From Limnephilus marmoratus (taxonomy: Eukaryota; Arthropoda; Insecta; Trichoptera; Limnephilidae), in NCBI GenBank assembly GCA_917880885.1, contig OU862915.1, positions 37,208,676 to 37,272,675 on the forward strand: a stretch of 64,000 nt of DNA. The letters are read 5' to 3'. The position numbers and the translations under genes were made by a program. Below the pieces are notes generated by a model, which had not been told where the DNA came from, did not search any database, and was given only the letters and a program-made list of their open reading frames with translations. This document shows, piece after piece, positions 42,861-53,689 of the stretch. The stretch's first letter is position 1. Each line of letters starts with the position of its first letter.

Positions 42861-43249
42861 TGAATGATATAATTTACAACTTATAGGTGCTTCTCCACTA
42901 GAAAGATGGTGTAAACGTGTAACTCATTAAAAATCACGGGATAGACCGAGAGGCACAATTGCGTTCCAATGTTAGAGCATCGAGGGTCAAATTGACTAAT
43001 TGGAGATAAAAAATGGAAGCAAATTTTTCGCTTCGTTTCTCATTTAATACATCAATGGAGAATTCCCGACAAATCAGTTCCAATTTTAAAAATGGCAATA
43101 ACTACTGGATTTTTCAAAGGAGGTGTTGAAGTTGCATTATTCTGAGTTGTCCGGTCACCAATCTTTAAAATAATGTCTTTGAAACCGTAGAGAAAAAAGT
43201 TTAACAAATCTGTTGATTGTACCTGTGATATTAGAATAATTTTTTTTTT

Positions 43250-43612
43250 TTTTTATAGTGAATACCGCACAAGAATCTCAACTGCTCCCGTCTGGAGCCA
43301 GTGAGACTATGGCATCCCCAATTGGGGTATGTTGTGAGGCTGGAGGTAGTGGGGAGGGGAAGGAGGTGGGGAAGAGGAAGGTTGGGAAGTACCTGCTATT
43401 CAGATCTGGTCATTCAGATCTGGTCTTACACCAGGGCGATACTAATAGTATCTTCCACTCTGGAACAAGCCGCAAATATACTATATATTATTTTAAATGA
43501 ATTAATTGTGAAATAACACAAATTAATCAAATAAAATTTATTTGCGCATGCCGGGTTCGAACCCGCGACCTCCGGATTGTGAGTCAAGAGTCTTACCCAC
43601 TGGACTACGGAG
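43250..43612 (-). repeat. SINE-B copy, reverse
   Basis: Poly-T (A-tail) at 43240, 3' end AATCTCAACTGCTCCCGTCT, head ending with CACTGGACTACGGAGGTCG and B-box complement GGGTTCGAACCC at 43553. Contains a 17-bp tandem duplication CATTCAGATCTGGTCAT. The 80-codon frames here are repeat-derived. Confidence 0.87.
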
Positions 43613-43619
43613 GTCGAAA

Positions 43620-44700
43620 ATTACACATTGATTTATATAAATATTTATATAAAGCTCGATTCAAATAATTTCACTTTTAACATCCAACCTTTCAAAATCA
43701 CTTAACAAATCTCACTTTACTTACATAACCTAACATAATTGTTTAATCGAAACGTTATTGCAAAAGACTGTTGCGAAATGAAAACTTTTCGAAAAGATTG
43801 AAAAGTTATCTTGAATAAAAAAGAAAATAAATAAAGCAGAATATAAAAATAGTATATTTAAGTTCTGCTACGTAATTATTATGACGCGTGTCAGCTGTTT
43901 CGCCTTCTGAAGGCATTATCAAGCTGTAGTTAAACCACTTACAGACGATAAATCCATCTATCTATATAAATAAAAATGACTCGCCGAAATGTATGTACGC
44001 GCATAACTTCCGAACGACTGCACCAAATTGAATAATTCTAAATTGGAAATGTACTCCCATAAATTTTGAATTTTGCAGCGTTCACAGGAATGTAATGTCA
44101 AAACTGACAGATAATGTACGACGTGGAAGATAAAACAGAAAACCAAGATGGCGACATTGCATCAGATTTTTATTTAACCAAATAATATAGATGGTTGGAT
44201 TAAAAAATCATAAAAGGAAAGTATCCTAATAAACTTAAACGTCGTTTTTAAAAAACAGTTTTATTTCTTCATTAACACCCGCTAAAACCGTAAAAATCCA
44301 AATAATTTCAACATATTTACTATTTAGTCCTACAAGCCGTAAAGTATAAAAACACGGAGGTGTGAAAATAGTCAGCGTTTTGACCTATGGGTTTTGATAA
44401 CGCCACAAACCTAAACACGGCCACTTCCCGTTAATTTAGTGATCTTTATTGATGGAGCAAATGGCGTAAGCATCCCAGTATTAATAGCCGGGACAAGCGG
44501 AGAGTAGTAAAACTGCAAAGTTATTATGTCAACAAACAAGCGAGGAAGCTCACCCTTCATCGTCCTACGGATTTGCGGTTGGCGGATATTTAATAGCGTT
44601 CGTAAAAAAATGTTTTCTAAGAATCTGAGTATTGTTCGGAAAACATGTCAAGAAAATTTAACTAAAAAGTGGAAAATTTTTCGGTTTGTCTTAACTCTTG
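43620..44700. other. Gene-free sequence with a Helitron-like start
   Basis: At 43968 TCTATATAAATAAAAATGAC-TCGCCGAAATGTATG resembles the 5' end of insect non-autonomous Helitrons, but I cannot find its CTAG end. The frame at 44526-44777 has no recognisable motif. Confidence 0.4.
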
Positions 44701-44703
44701 ACG

Positions 44704-45095
44704 ACTGGTGTGGCCTTGACTCGCAATCCGAAGGTTGCGGGATCGAATCCCGGCGTGGGCAAATAAATTTTATGTGATTAAATTGTGTGTTTTCACAATT
44801 AATTCATTTAAAATAATAATAGTATATTTGCGGCACATTCCAGAGTGAAAGATACTCACAGTTTCGCCCTGGTGTAAGACGACCATTCGGAATTGAAACG
44901 TTGCTTGAAATGACGTTAGCCGTGTTTTGGTGATCAGATCTGAATAGCCAGGTACTTCCCCACTTTCCTCTTCCCCTCCCTACTACATTCAGCCTCACAA
45001 CATACCCCAATTGGGGATGCCATAGTCTCATTGGCTCCAGACGGGAGCAGCTTGGTGGCCTTACTCTTGTGAGGTATTCATATAAAAAAAATTTA
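44704..45095 (+). repeat. SINE-B copy, forward
   Basis: Head with B-box GGGATCGAATCCCGGCGTGG at 44739, body through CAGATCTGAATAGCCAGGTA, 3' end AGGTATTCATATAAAAAAAA. Confidence 0.87.
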
Positions 45096-45129
45096 AAAAT
45101 CTCTTGAACCGTGAACTTGAAAGGATGAA

Positions 45130-45425
45130 AGTTTTTTATGTGAATCTGTAGCGTCCCCATTTGTGTGTTGTGATGCTGAAGACATAGTGATGAGGGGAAG
45201 GATATGGGGAAGAGGAAGGTCGGGAGTTTACCTAGCGATTCAGAACTGATGACCAAGTAAACACCGGCTAAAGCCATTTCGAGCAACGCTGTTTCAATTC
45301 TGAAAGGTGGTCTTACACCAGGGCGATACTGAGAGCATCTTCGAGAATAAAATTGTAAAATAAGACAAATTAATCTAATAAAATTTATTTGTGCACGCCG
45401 GGATTGGAAACCGCATAAGTCGAAG
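45130..45425 (-). repeat. SINE-B copy, reverse, 25 bp from the previous one
   Basis: Reverse blocks GGAAGGTCGGGAGTTTACCT, CAATTCTGAAAGGTGGTCTT and GCACGCCGGGATTGGAAACC. Together with 44704-45095 it forms a head-out pair that creates the 214-codon minus-strand frame at 44804-45448; that frame is not a gene. Confidence 0.82.
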
Positions 45426-45644
45426 TAAACATTTAAAAAAATAATCATCCTAGATTTGCAGAAAAAATTAATAGATGACGCATATTAAATAAAAATGGAT
45501 ACATTTATCTAAGACACTATCTAGGTAGCATTTAGTTCAAGATGAATCTTAAAATCAAATAAAAATATGGGTAAAGAAAATGAAGATAATGTGGGTAGTT
45601 CTTAGTCGAAGTATGATACAGTTAAATATGACCGAAGGGGATAG

Positions 45645-45717
45645 GGTCCCATTAGGTCAGTGGTAGAGCTTCGCCCCGGCAAGGCTAAGGTCCTGGGTTC
45701 AATTCCTAGATGAGACC
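45645..45717 (+). tRNA. tRNA-like sequence (pseudo-tRNA or SINE head)
   Basis: Acceptor arms GGTCCCA/TGAGACC (one mismatch), D-arm TAGGTCAGTGGTAGAGC, anticodon arm TCGCC-CCGGCAA-GGCTA, T arm CTGGG-TTCAATT-CCTAG. A and B boxes are good. The loop CCGGCAA is the same as in 41-113, again with C at position 33. The minus strand reads GIEPRTLALPGRSSTTDL, the peptide that such tRNA-like repeats give in spurious predictions. Confidence 0.55.
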
Positions 45718-46114
45718 GTATCGTTTTCTGATTTTTCCGTTTAAAATTTACGATTGAGAGTCTATTGAGAGAATATTGTCTTAAATAATTAAATAAAAGA
45801 AAGTGTTGAAACTCCATTAAAAACTGTTTTTTAGTAAGAAGTAAGTAGGGGAAGGTGGGGCGTGTTGTGACTAAATTACAAAACTGAATATAGTAGAAAA
45901 ATCTTTAATGAAATCAAAGGTTCGACATTTTAATGGAGACAAATAACTCTTTGACTACATTATTTTACTATTATTAACCTTCTTAACATTCGAATAAAGA
46001 TTATTTTACAAAATACGGGAATTGTCACAATACCCCACCCGTGGGGCGTGCTGTGACAGGGGTGGGATAGCAGGTTGTGACGAACAAATAATTAAGTAAA
46101 ATAAGTAGGTAAGT

Positions 46115-46865
46115 ACGTTATAACATTGGTAAAAACTCATGACACCATCTAAGACATTTTATGCACCTGACCCACCTTTCACCAGAAATATTATTATAAT
46201 AGAGGTTACGAGTTACGACAATATATACATTGCTCTTCTTCGTTTGCGTCGCTGTCGTCAGTTTCCAAAAGTGGTGGCTCCTCTTCAGTTTCGGTGGATG
46301 ACTTGGACACCAAAAAACTCTTTTTTTACGTCTAAAATATTTTTAATGTAGTTCTGTTTTTGTCACCACCTTTAATTTATTGGGTGTTTGTTTTTTGAAG
46401 TAAAACTTCTTTACGCACGCTTGACTTGGGGAGTAAGCTGGTGAATGCGTGACGTTTTTTTTAGTTAGTTTTGTATTTATACTATTTTCTATTTTTATTC
46501 CTTTCTTTTCCTTTCTCAGTTTGTATTCTTATTCTATTTTTTCTTTACAGGTATGTCCGTTAAAATTGCCCTCGTAAGTTTTTTCCTATTTGGAAAGGTC
46601 TTTCTTGGTTGAGCTTTGGGTAATGGCCGGATTTGTTCTGGAGTTTTCTGACACACAGGTTTAATGGTGCTAGTTGATGGTTGAGGGTCCAAAAATTATT
46701 GTCAAGGTCTGCATTCGTTATGTCTTGCAATGGTGTTCTTGTGAGATCAGCAGCAGAGGTGTTTCCTTCCTCTTCGTCTTTTTTTATAATTTCGGACCAT
46801 TTTGAAAGCCCGAAAAAAAAGGTTTGAATTTTAAATAGACACAAAAAGGAAATGTATATAAGTAA
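46115..46865 (-). pseudogene. pogo/jerky-type transposase C-terminus, degraded
   Basis: Minus-strand blocks in order: TPEQIRPLPKAQPRKTFPNR and LTRAILTDIPVKKK (46700-46550), then STETEEEPPLLETDDSDANE and EEQCIYC (46320-46230), then after a frameshift SGERWVRCIKCLRWCHE (46175-46135). The RPLPKA and LTDTPxK motifs and the terminal C-x2-C..W-x2-C-x2-C..CHE finger are typical of insect DDE transposases of the pogo group. The catalytic core itself is missing or unrecognisable. Confidence 0.8.
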
Positions 46866-47149
46866 TACATATATGCATTCATAATAAGTTAAAAATACGC
46901 CTTATTACATAATACCATTGGTTTTATATAAAGGTAAATAAAAACTAAATTCTGGAGGCGAGATGTGAGTGTCACAATACGCCACCGCCTTGATGTCACA
47001 ACTCGCCCCATCGGACGATTTTACATAAAAAATGACCACGAAAGTAAACTGTTTGAAGAAAAATATATATAATGACTTACCGAGTGTTAGCAGTTTTTTG
47101 TTTATTTTTTTTTAAATTTTTTTTATTTTTTTTTATTATTTTTTTTTTT

Positions 47150-47341
47150 ACATGAGCTCCACACAGGAGGCCCTGAGGAAAATAATTTCCCTCAGGGCCT
47201 ATGTCATCTTTGAACCCATGAACCCGGGCATCCCTGCTAAATCACCAAACGTAGCGAACCACTTGGGGTGACTAATGGAAGAGGTTGGTTATCCAATAAA
47301 GGTTCCCGGGGCGGCGGTACCCATTCCCGCCTCCCAAATTG
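47150..47341 (-). repeat. SINE-A inside the pogo element, deletion form
   Basis: Long poly-T, AGCTCCACACAGGAGGCCCT, then a jump from ATGTCATCTTTG to AACCCATGAACCCGGGCATC, leaving out about 270 bp of SINE-A centre; ends CGGTACCCATTCCCGCCTCC. The same kind of deletion is seen at 56316-56585. Confidence 0.87.
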
Positions 47342-47574
47342 TAAGCAGATGACTTCGAAAAATTGCAGGAAAAGTTCGTTTAGCACTGAAAAATCACACT
47401 TTATCGTATAGCTTTAATAATATCAACCGCACGGCACCACTGTTTTGACAGAAACTGGCGGCACGGAGTTCACACGAAATGGCGTGATGCGCGTTCTGCT
47501 AAATTAACTAACGGGAATTTTAAACGCGATGTCACAACCTGCCCCGTCACAAAACGCCCCACCCTCCCCTAATA

Positions 47575-48090
47575 ACCGTGTGGAATATGATGAAAATTAA
47601 AACTTTACGCACATATTAATAATATAATATTTTCATACTCATATGTTAGACATAACTCCTACCGATTCCATTATAGAGAATGGACGCGGACAAAAAATAT
47701 GTCTCGTTTTTTTTACTGAATTTTGGTTTTGATAAATTTGCTCTTTTCCACAGCCTCTTCTAGCACCTACCTCCTTTTCAAAGTCGATTTATTATCATTC
47801 TAGAGTCGGGCGGATTATTTTACAGTGTCTAAAGTCAGTTTCACATGGCACCACGTTATCAGCACGGAGCTTTATAATGGCCTGTCAAAAACATCGTGTC
47901 ACAGCAAATATTAACTTTCCCCGTCAATAGCATATGATATGAGGAAAAAGGGATCGGATGATGTTATATCATATCAAATGTTTTTCATCGTCAGGTTTTC
48001 AACCTACATATTTATTTAACGTAATGTTGAACATTTCAAAGCTCCATATTATGGAAATTATGTTAAATGCTAAAAATATGTATTTTTTGT
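47575..48090. other. Gene-free sequence
   Basis: Nothing recognised. Confidence 0.4.
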
Positions 48091-48093
48091 AGT

Positions 48094-48273
48094 GACGTAA
48101 CCTACAAATTCCAGAAGGAAAACGGGTGCAAATTTCATTACGACAAAGCTCACTGTGAAGAGTTTCTAATGGGATACATCAAGGAAACATGTGCACACCG
48201 TAAACGGTGTGTTTTAAGATACCCTACTTTGGGCACAAATAACGCTTCAAAAGTTGAAACGTTTCGACAGTGA
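48094..48273 (+). CDS. Candidate coding segment, Cys/His-rich, unidentified
   Basis: An acceptor-like GTATTTTTTGTAG precedes an open frame reading DVTYKFQKENGCKFHYDKAH then EEFLMGYIKETCAHRKRC and a stop at 48271. The Cys/His spacing (C..H...H..C and C-x-H-x3-C) suggests a small zinc-binding fold but matches no family I can name. It may be a terminal exon, a gene relic or chance; a further frame with GRNIEDLNRQKYFMGVSGLP follows at 48345-48468 in another phase. Confidence 0.3.
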   Translation, partial: DVTYKFQKENGCKFHYDKAHCEEFLMGYIKETCAHRKRCVLRYPTLGTNNASKVETFRQ

Positions 48274-48279
48274 CAAAAA

Positions 48280-49070
48280 GTTAGCCTTTGCTGTGAACTA
48301 GAGAACTTTAAATATTCGGCCCCTCATGTAGTGCCAAGGACAAGACATTCAGAGGTAGAAACATTGAAGATCTAAACCGACAAAAGTACTTTATGGGCGT
48401 GTCTGGTTTGCCGGAAGTAAAGTTTACCTTCTTCCAGGACCAAGCGCCACTTCTGACTGAGCGCTGAGCCCGAGCTCACTCAAGAACACGCCCTAAAATA
48501 TTGATTTTTGAAGAGAAACTTCTACATCCCCGTTGTGATTATGAATTCGGAAGAAACGGAAATGACGCAAACAGCACGTGCGAAGCATAACACTCCTAAC
48601 AAGGCTCCTCTTGGTTGAGATATAAAACGGAAATGGCGCCAGGTCTGCGCTCATTGGCTCATTTCAAGGCTCCTTGGTTCTTTCTTGGTTAAGATTGTTT
48701 TGGTAAAGTATCGCTTCCACCGCGTGTTAACTGGACTTGATTTTTTTTTCTTTATTTAAAACATGTATAACTAAATGGGACGTGTTGGATTCCACTATTC
48801 TCCCACATCCTGTAATAAAACATTATTATTATTGAAGTCAATTTTCCCATAACTTAATAAAACTTTCTCAAATATCGAAATTCTTTCTTGAACAGTATCA
48901 ATTTCAATGGCCTACCAGGAGGCCTAAAAGTAGAATTGTCTTAAAAAATGTTCAGTTTTCTTTAAAATCAGTGTAGATCACACTTGGGATATTCTGTTTA
49001 AAGCGTACGTGCAATATAAATTAAACAGAATGCGTTGTTAATTGCACAACGGCAAATAGTCAACCGTTTA
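48280..49070. other. Sequence with a possible LINE 3' tail
   Basis: 48735-48835 ends AATAAAACATTATTATTATT, like the (ATT)n tail of the LINE at 29750. No upstream coding of that LINE is visible. Nothing else seen. Confidence 0.35.
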
Positions 49071-49076
49071 CCTTAA

Positions 49077-49316
49077 TTGGAGCCTCGAGAGATCGTCATC
49101 TTAAAATCTCGCTTTTTGCAGCAAATTCTTCAGCGGTTTGAGTATCACAACGGCAAGTGCATAAAACTGTCAAGGCTCTTGTTGAATGATGATTTCGGTT
49201 TTATGTTTTTTCTGCAAAGGCAAAAAGACCGCGAACAACTCGCAAAAGAGATAAACCTGTACGGGGGAGAAATGGATCATTACATGTGCGAAACGTTTTT
49301 TCGACAAATCGTTTGA
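49077..49316 (+). CDS. Candidate coding segment, unidentified
   Basis: Open frame without ATG: REIVILKSRFLQQILQRFEY, then HNGKCIKLSRLLLNDDFGFM and QRQKDREQLAKEINLYGGEM, ending at a stop after FFRQIV. The composition is protein-like and differs from the AT-rich surround, but I recognise no domain and see no certain splice sites. Could be a gene exon or transposon relic. Confidence 0.25.
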   Translation: MEPREIVILKSRFLQQILQRFEYHNGKCIKLSRLLLNDDFGFMFFLQRQKDREQLAKEINLYGGEMDHYMCETFFRQIV

Positions 49317-49319
49317 TGC

Positions 49320-50205
49320 GGCTCGCTCTGTTCCACACGGCGCGTTACGGGTTCATAGCCCATGACAGCGCCATCAAGCCCCGTTCGTATAGGAAGTTTT
49401 TTTGACGCGATGCAATTTTCACGATTGTTACTTGATATTTTTCTTCGGGTATTTTACCCCAAATATTCCCCAACATTCTTTGAGGCTTCACTGAGTGGTT
49501 GGCTAAGGGACACGGAAGCTAAGTGTAGTTTATGATCAGACCGAAAGCCATTCACATTTTTTGTTGGTACTTGCCAATTGATTTGAGATTTATTGTATTA
49601 CTTATGTTCTCTATTTTATGCAGGTGCTTGCGGGTTTTTACAGATGCAATGCCGCCTCATGTAGCTTCATGAATGAGTTTTTCTTTTGCCCTGTTTAATT
49701 TATCTTTGTCTTACTAACCTATTTTTTGCATTTTGTTTTTCATGTTAAGCACTTGCATACTACTTACTAACAACGTATGCATGGACACTGGAGGTCTAGA
49801 TTCGTTCAAAATAAATAAATGTAGCTTCGTTTAACAAAAAAAATTAGAATCTTGCGAGAGTCTTGAAGGAGTAACCATCAGTTACTTATACCAGGGCGGG
49901 TAAGAGGTGGATTACCTCCACTGTTACTTGATATCTCAGTACAGATTCACCTAGGTAGGTATTCGCGAAACAATACAATGTAAATTATAAATCATTTACC
50001 CTAACTACAATCTACATACCACCAACCTACAGTTTTTTAACGCACAAACGCATCACGTAATCCCTTCCCGAAAGCAGAAATATTGTGACCTTCTGACAAA
50101 ATATGGTCGATGTCCGAGAGGTTAAATGTAATTACAACTCGAACTCACACTGCTATAATTATAATTTCAGAGCTAAGCGTCGACTATATCCAAAATGTCA
50201 AACCT
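49320..50205. other. Gene-free sequence
   Basis: Nothing recognised. Confidence 0.4.
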
Positions 50206-50211
50206 CGCGAT

Positions 50212-50375
50212 AAGTGTGTGGCAAAGCGGTAAGATCGTTGGTTCTGACTGTAGATGGGATCGAAATTAATCTCTAATCTGATCTCACCAACAGAGTACTT
50301 CCTACACTTCCTCTCGCCCTGCTTCATCCCTTTCATTTCAAACGATACTTAGTCTCTTAGAGGTACTTATTCATT
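50212..50375 (+). repeat. Possible tRNA-derived SINE head
   Basis: GTGTGGCAAAGCGGTAAGAT has an A-box-like TGGCAAAGCGG and, 35 bp on, a B-box-like GGGATCGAAATTAA. A C/T-rich tail CTTCCTCTCGCCCTGCTTCA follows, as in SINE-B. Single copy here, so tentative. Confidence 0.4.
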
Positions 50376-50573
50376 TACAAGAGTTTCTTTGAATCGCAAA
50401 GCACCAACTCCTGGTCTCAGCACCAAAAATGTCACCCCCTTGTGAAAAAGGCTTTATCTAGTAATATTATCCCGGAACGTTTCGGTCATGCGTCGGGTAG
50501 TATGCCACAACTAACTGCAGCAAACTATGTTTTTTTTTATTACATTTGCGAAGTTATCGATTCCAGCACAAAA

Positions 50574-50882
50574 TTAGAAGTTATTTTTCAGTATAAATTG
50601 AACTTCTACAGTCGAACAAAGGCAGATAATGTCTTCGTACGTGAAGTAGCTGTCACGCCCAAGAAAAAAAACAGACCCTTTAGAAAACTTAAGTAGACCA
50701 CGAAGCACTTTTGAAATGATTTTTTCCATATTTTTGTCGTCGAAATCCAGTGTACCTTTTCCTATACATTTAGCCATCTTATTAGTATTTGTGTTTTCTT
50801 CTTCGGAGTCGCTAGATGTCGCTTTCTTTTGTGTTTTCTTTGCCTTTTCATTTGGAGTGGTTTGAAGATTGTATATTTATTT
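50574..50882 (-). CDS. Candidate coding segment, Lys/Glu-rich then globular, unidentified
   Basis: About 100 codons open on the minus strand: TTPNEKAKKTQKKATSSDSE, EEENTNTN, then MAKCIGKGTLDFDDKNMEKI and SKVLRGLLKFSKGSVFFLG, stop at 50574. Charged linker followed by a more ordered part. No family recognised. It may be a gene fragment or a decayed element. A plus-strand frame overlaps it and is less protein-like. Confidence 0.3.
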
Positions 50883-50889
50883 AAAAAAA

Positions 50890-51822
50890 ATAAAAACGTT
50901 TATTTTTGTTTGGATTTAAAGGATTCAATTCTTGGTCATCTGAATTTCTGGCCGCTAAGATTCGTCAGGGGCTTTATATAACTAGACTAAAGGAGGCTTG
51001 CTTGAGACCGTGGATTTATCGTATTATATTGGAACCGAATACCAGTGCAAAATAAATATTTTATTGCTATCTCATTCTCCCGCATGCTAAATACTATGTA
51101 TATTTTTAGTGTCACTAACATTCATTTCATCGAGTTTCAAATCACAACGGTGGTAAAGAAGTTTTCACTTCAAAAAAATGTAGCAACATCTCAAAATAAA
51201 TCACGAATTCTATTAATAATAAAACATGCAAATGGACACGAGAGAAATGATAAAATCAAATAATGCAAAGTTGACCTTTCAATGAGATTAAGAATCGTGC
51301 GGTTTGATAGCTTGATTGTTGCAACTATGTTTTTATTATGTCATCTCTCTGAACAGAATACGAACTTTTCCCTCGTAATGTAAACTGCGTATTTCATATT
51401 GCCTTCCCCAATTCACTGAATTTTGTGTGGATTCTACGTGTTACATTAATATTTAATTTCGGTACAAGTTAATGCGATATTGGCGTGCGAAAAACTATTT
51501 GCTGTTTTAAACGTCTAATTAAAAAGAAAAATGTAATGGAGAGAAGCTTCGACCAAGTATACCCAAGGATATCATACGTCAATGGAAAGAAGCGTAAGCA
51601 AATGTTTTATCGGCACAAGTAGAGGAAGCACGAATATTTAAGAAGTTTTAGTCGACGTTGTTGTGTTGTCATGTACATACCTTTATTAAAGCGATGCACT
51701 TCTAAGCAATGCAAAATCTTTGAAAAGTATTAAAAAAAATACTGCGAACAGTACACATATTTGTTAACATTTTCTGTCTTCGTTGTTACATTAATATATA
51801 TTTTTTTAATTATGGTTAAGCA
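50890..51822. other. Gene-free sequence
   Basis: Nothing recognised. Confidence 0.4.
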
Positions 51823-51830
51823 CTATGCAG

Positions 51831-52472
51831 TAGCGTGTGTCAATTATTTCAACTTTTGAATTCAGAAACGCCCGGGGTCTCAAAAGTTGCGTCTTGTAAA
51901 GAAAATGAGAACTGCATTTAAATTTATATTTTTAAAAATGGTTATTAGCCCGCTAAAATGCATTGAAAATCAGAAAACACACCTAAAACTTCTTTTTTTT
52001 AATAATTTTTTTTTCGGTAATCTAACCTTTTAACGTTTGTTTATTATTAAAAAAATGCGTATAACTGACAAAAATGAAAAAAAAGTTCAACTTTATGAAC
52101 ACAAGTAAGTCAACAAGAATTCTGATTTTATCCATAAAAAGTGTTATTTTCCCCTTTTATTTTTTTAACCAACACATCACATATGTTTAAAAAAAATATT
52201 TTTTTTTGGTTCTTTGTACTGCAGTTATGTAATGAAAAATAAGTTTAGTACAAAATATAAAATATGAACCCCTTGTTTTATTTTTTTTCCAAATCACGAA
52301 ATCTATTTTTTTCGAAACTTCCGGCCATTTTAGCGGGCTAATAGTGAACAATAATTTATTTTTTTTACGTTTTCGAATAGCTAATAGCTACAGATCATAC
52401 GAAACTTTTGAGACCCCGGGCGTTTAAATATAAGGCCATTTGTTTTCTCTCTATGGAGAGCGACACACGCTA
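51831..52472. mobile_element. hAT-like non-autonomous element, 8-bp duplication
   Basis: Ends TAGCGTGTGTC and GACACACGCTA, flanked by CTATGCAG at 51823-51830 and 52473-52480. Two more inverted pairs lie inside: AACGCCCGGGGTCTCAAAAG (about 51866) with its complement near 52405, and TTAGCCCGCTAAAATG (51946) with CATTTTAGCGGGCTAA (52328). No coding. TAGNG ends with 8-bp duplication fit hAT. Confidence 0.85.
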
Positions 52473-52479
52473 CTATGCA

Positions 52480-53240
52480 GTTACGCAAAATCATCTGTTT
52501 TTGGTTTGAAAATGCTCAAGTTCTGTGATTATTTCAGTTTTATGAAGCAACTGGCCTATAATGATATAACAACAGAACTTGAAAAAAACTTACATGGAAC
52601 GTGAAAATTAAATTCAAATATTTGACGAGTTGTTCAATTTTTTTTAAACACCTCGACCTTAAAACGTTCACATCTTTTTTCAAAATATTAAAACAATCTA
52701 ACCTCATCCTGTATATTTCCAACATCTGATTCCAAATGTGACCAAGAAACCTTTCGGGTGCCTTTTAATATTGTCAGAATATGTCGGTGCATAAAAACTA
52801 CGTTTATAGTTACAACTATAAACATTTTATTAGCGTCAAATAATATGTCCATTTCCATTAGGCGTAATACTCAATTCTCACTTAGAATTTCTGGCTATAT
52901 TTTCCAATTTCCAGTTAGTTAGAGAGAGATGCCACAGTGGGTCACGGTCGGAAAATAGTACAAGAAAATGGAGTTTTCTTGCAGAATAAGAGAGAGGGAG
53001 ATAAATCGGTCGAGGCCGTAGTGAAGCGGCTGAAAGAAAGTGGAAATGAAAATCGTAAAAATTTAGTAGCTGTAAGGAAAACGGCTATTTTATATTATGC
53101 ACTCGGATCGAAGACAACTTTAGTGCGGAATAAAATTATATTATCGTGGCAGTAAGTACAAAACAGTGGAAATAGGAGTTACAATATTACTTGGAATTAA
53201 CAAAGTAAACCCTTATAAAAATACGTGTAATAAAACAATA
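52480..53240. other. Sequence upstream of the Penelope remnant
   Basis: A plus-strand frame at 52937-53155 (GDKSVEAVVKRLKESGNENR) is Lys/Glu-rich and unrecognised. I see no reverse transcriptase motifs that would extend the Penelope remnant leftward. Confidence 0.35.
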
Positions 53241-53247
53241 TGTCAAC

Positions 53248-53562
53248 CAAGTTAACTGTCCTAATTGCCCGTCGTATTATACAGGACAAACTGGTAGATC
53301 ATTCAAAACCAGCATAAAAGAACACTTTACAAATCGGGTGAATGATAAAAGTGAATTGTCGATTGTAGCGTCACACGTGTAAAACAACAAACACTCGTTT
53401 TACAAATACAGAGATATTAAAGTTGGCAATACTTACAGTAAAGGACATAAACTAGATAGGCTAGAATCATTAGAAATAACCCGCCTAATTGAAAATTATA
53501 AAACTATCAAAAAAACATACCAGATCTCCGCTCCACTATCAGTATCAAAAATAGAATTGTAA
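53248..53562 (+). pseudogene. Penelope-like element, GIY-YIG endonuclease end
   Basis: Reads QVNCPNCPSYYTGQTGRSFK then TSIKEHFTN..SELSIVASHV, a stop at 53380, and in the same frame NNKHSFYKYRDIKVGNTYSK and KLDRLESLEITRLIE, ending at 53562. This is the C-terminal GIY-YIG nuclease of Penelope-like retroelements: the YIGQTGRS..F..H block, the H-x-L-x-NNHSF block and the Glu of LExLEI. The YIG triplet is YTG and one nonsense codon is present; the reverse transcriptase part is absent. Confidence 0.82.
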
Positions 53563-53621
53563 GTACTTTACAAAACAATAAAAATACAAAGCCTATGAAT
53601 AAGTAATACTCCACTGGACCG

Positions 53622-53688
53622 TTTTTGGCCGCATTTTGGCCAATTTGCAAACACCCTCGAGTGTTCGCTGGCCAAAATGTGGCCAATT
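53622..53688. repeat. Short palindrome
   Basis: TTTTGGCCGCATTTTGGCCA and TGGCCAAAATGTGGCCA flank ACACCCTCGAGTGT. Hairpin-forming, no coding. Confidence 0.7.
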
Positions 53689-53689
53689 T

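Larger units (their letters stand above)
45848..47569 (-). mobile_element. pogo-type transposon with TA duplication
   Basis: Terminal repeats GGGGAAGGTGGGGCGTGTTG and CGCCCCACCCTCCCC, flanked by TA at 45846-45847 and 47570-47571. Inner copies of GTCACAAYRCSCC at 46025, 46975, 46995 and 47530 form subterminal repeats. It carries a decayed transposase on the minus strand and a SINE-A insertion (47150-47341). Confidence 0.82.

Noticed and set aside
44804..45448. 214-codon minus-strand open frame, one of the longest in the window
   Set aside because: It lies across two opposed SINE-B copies and their spacer; the peptide (VRPPFRIETALLEMAL and similar) is the translation of the repeats.
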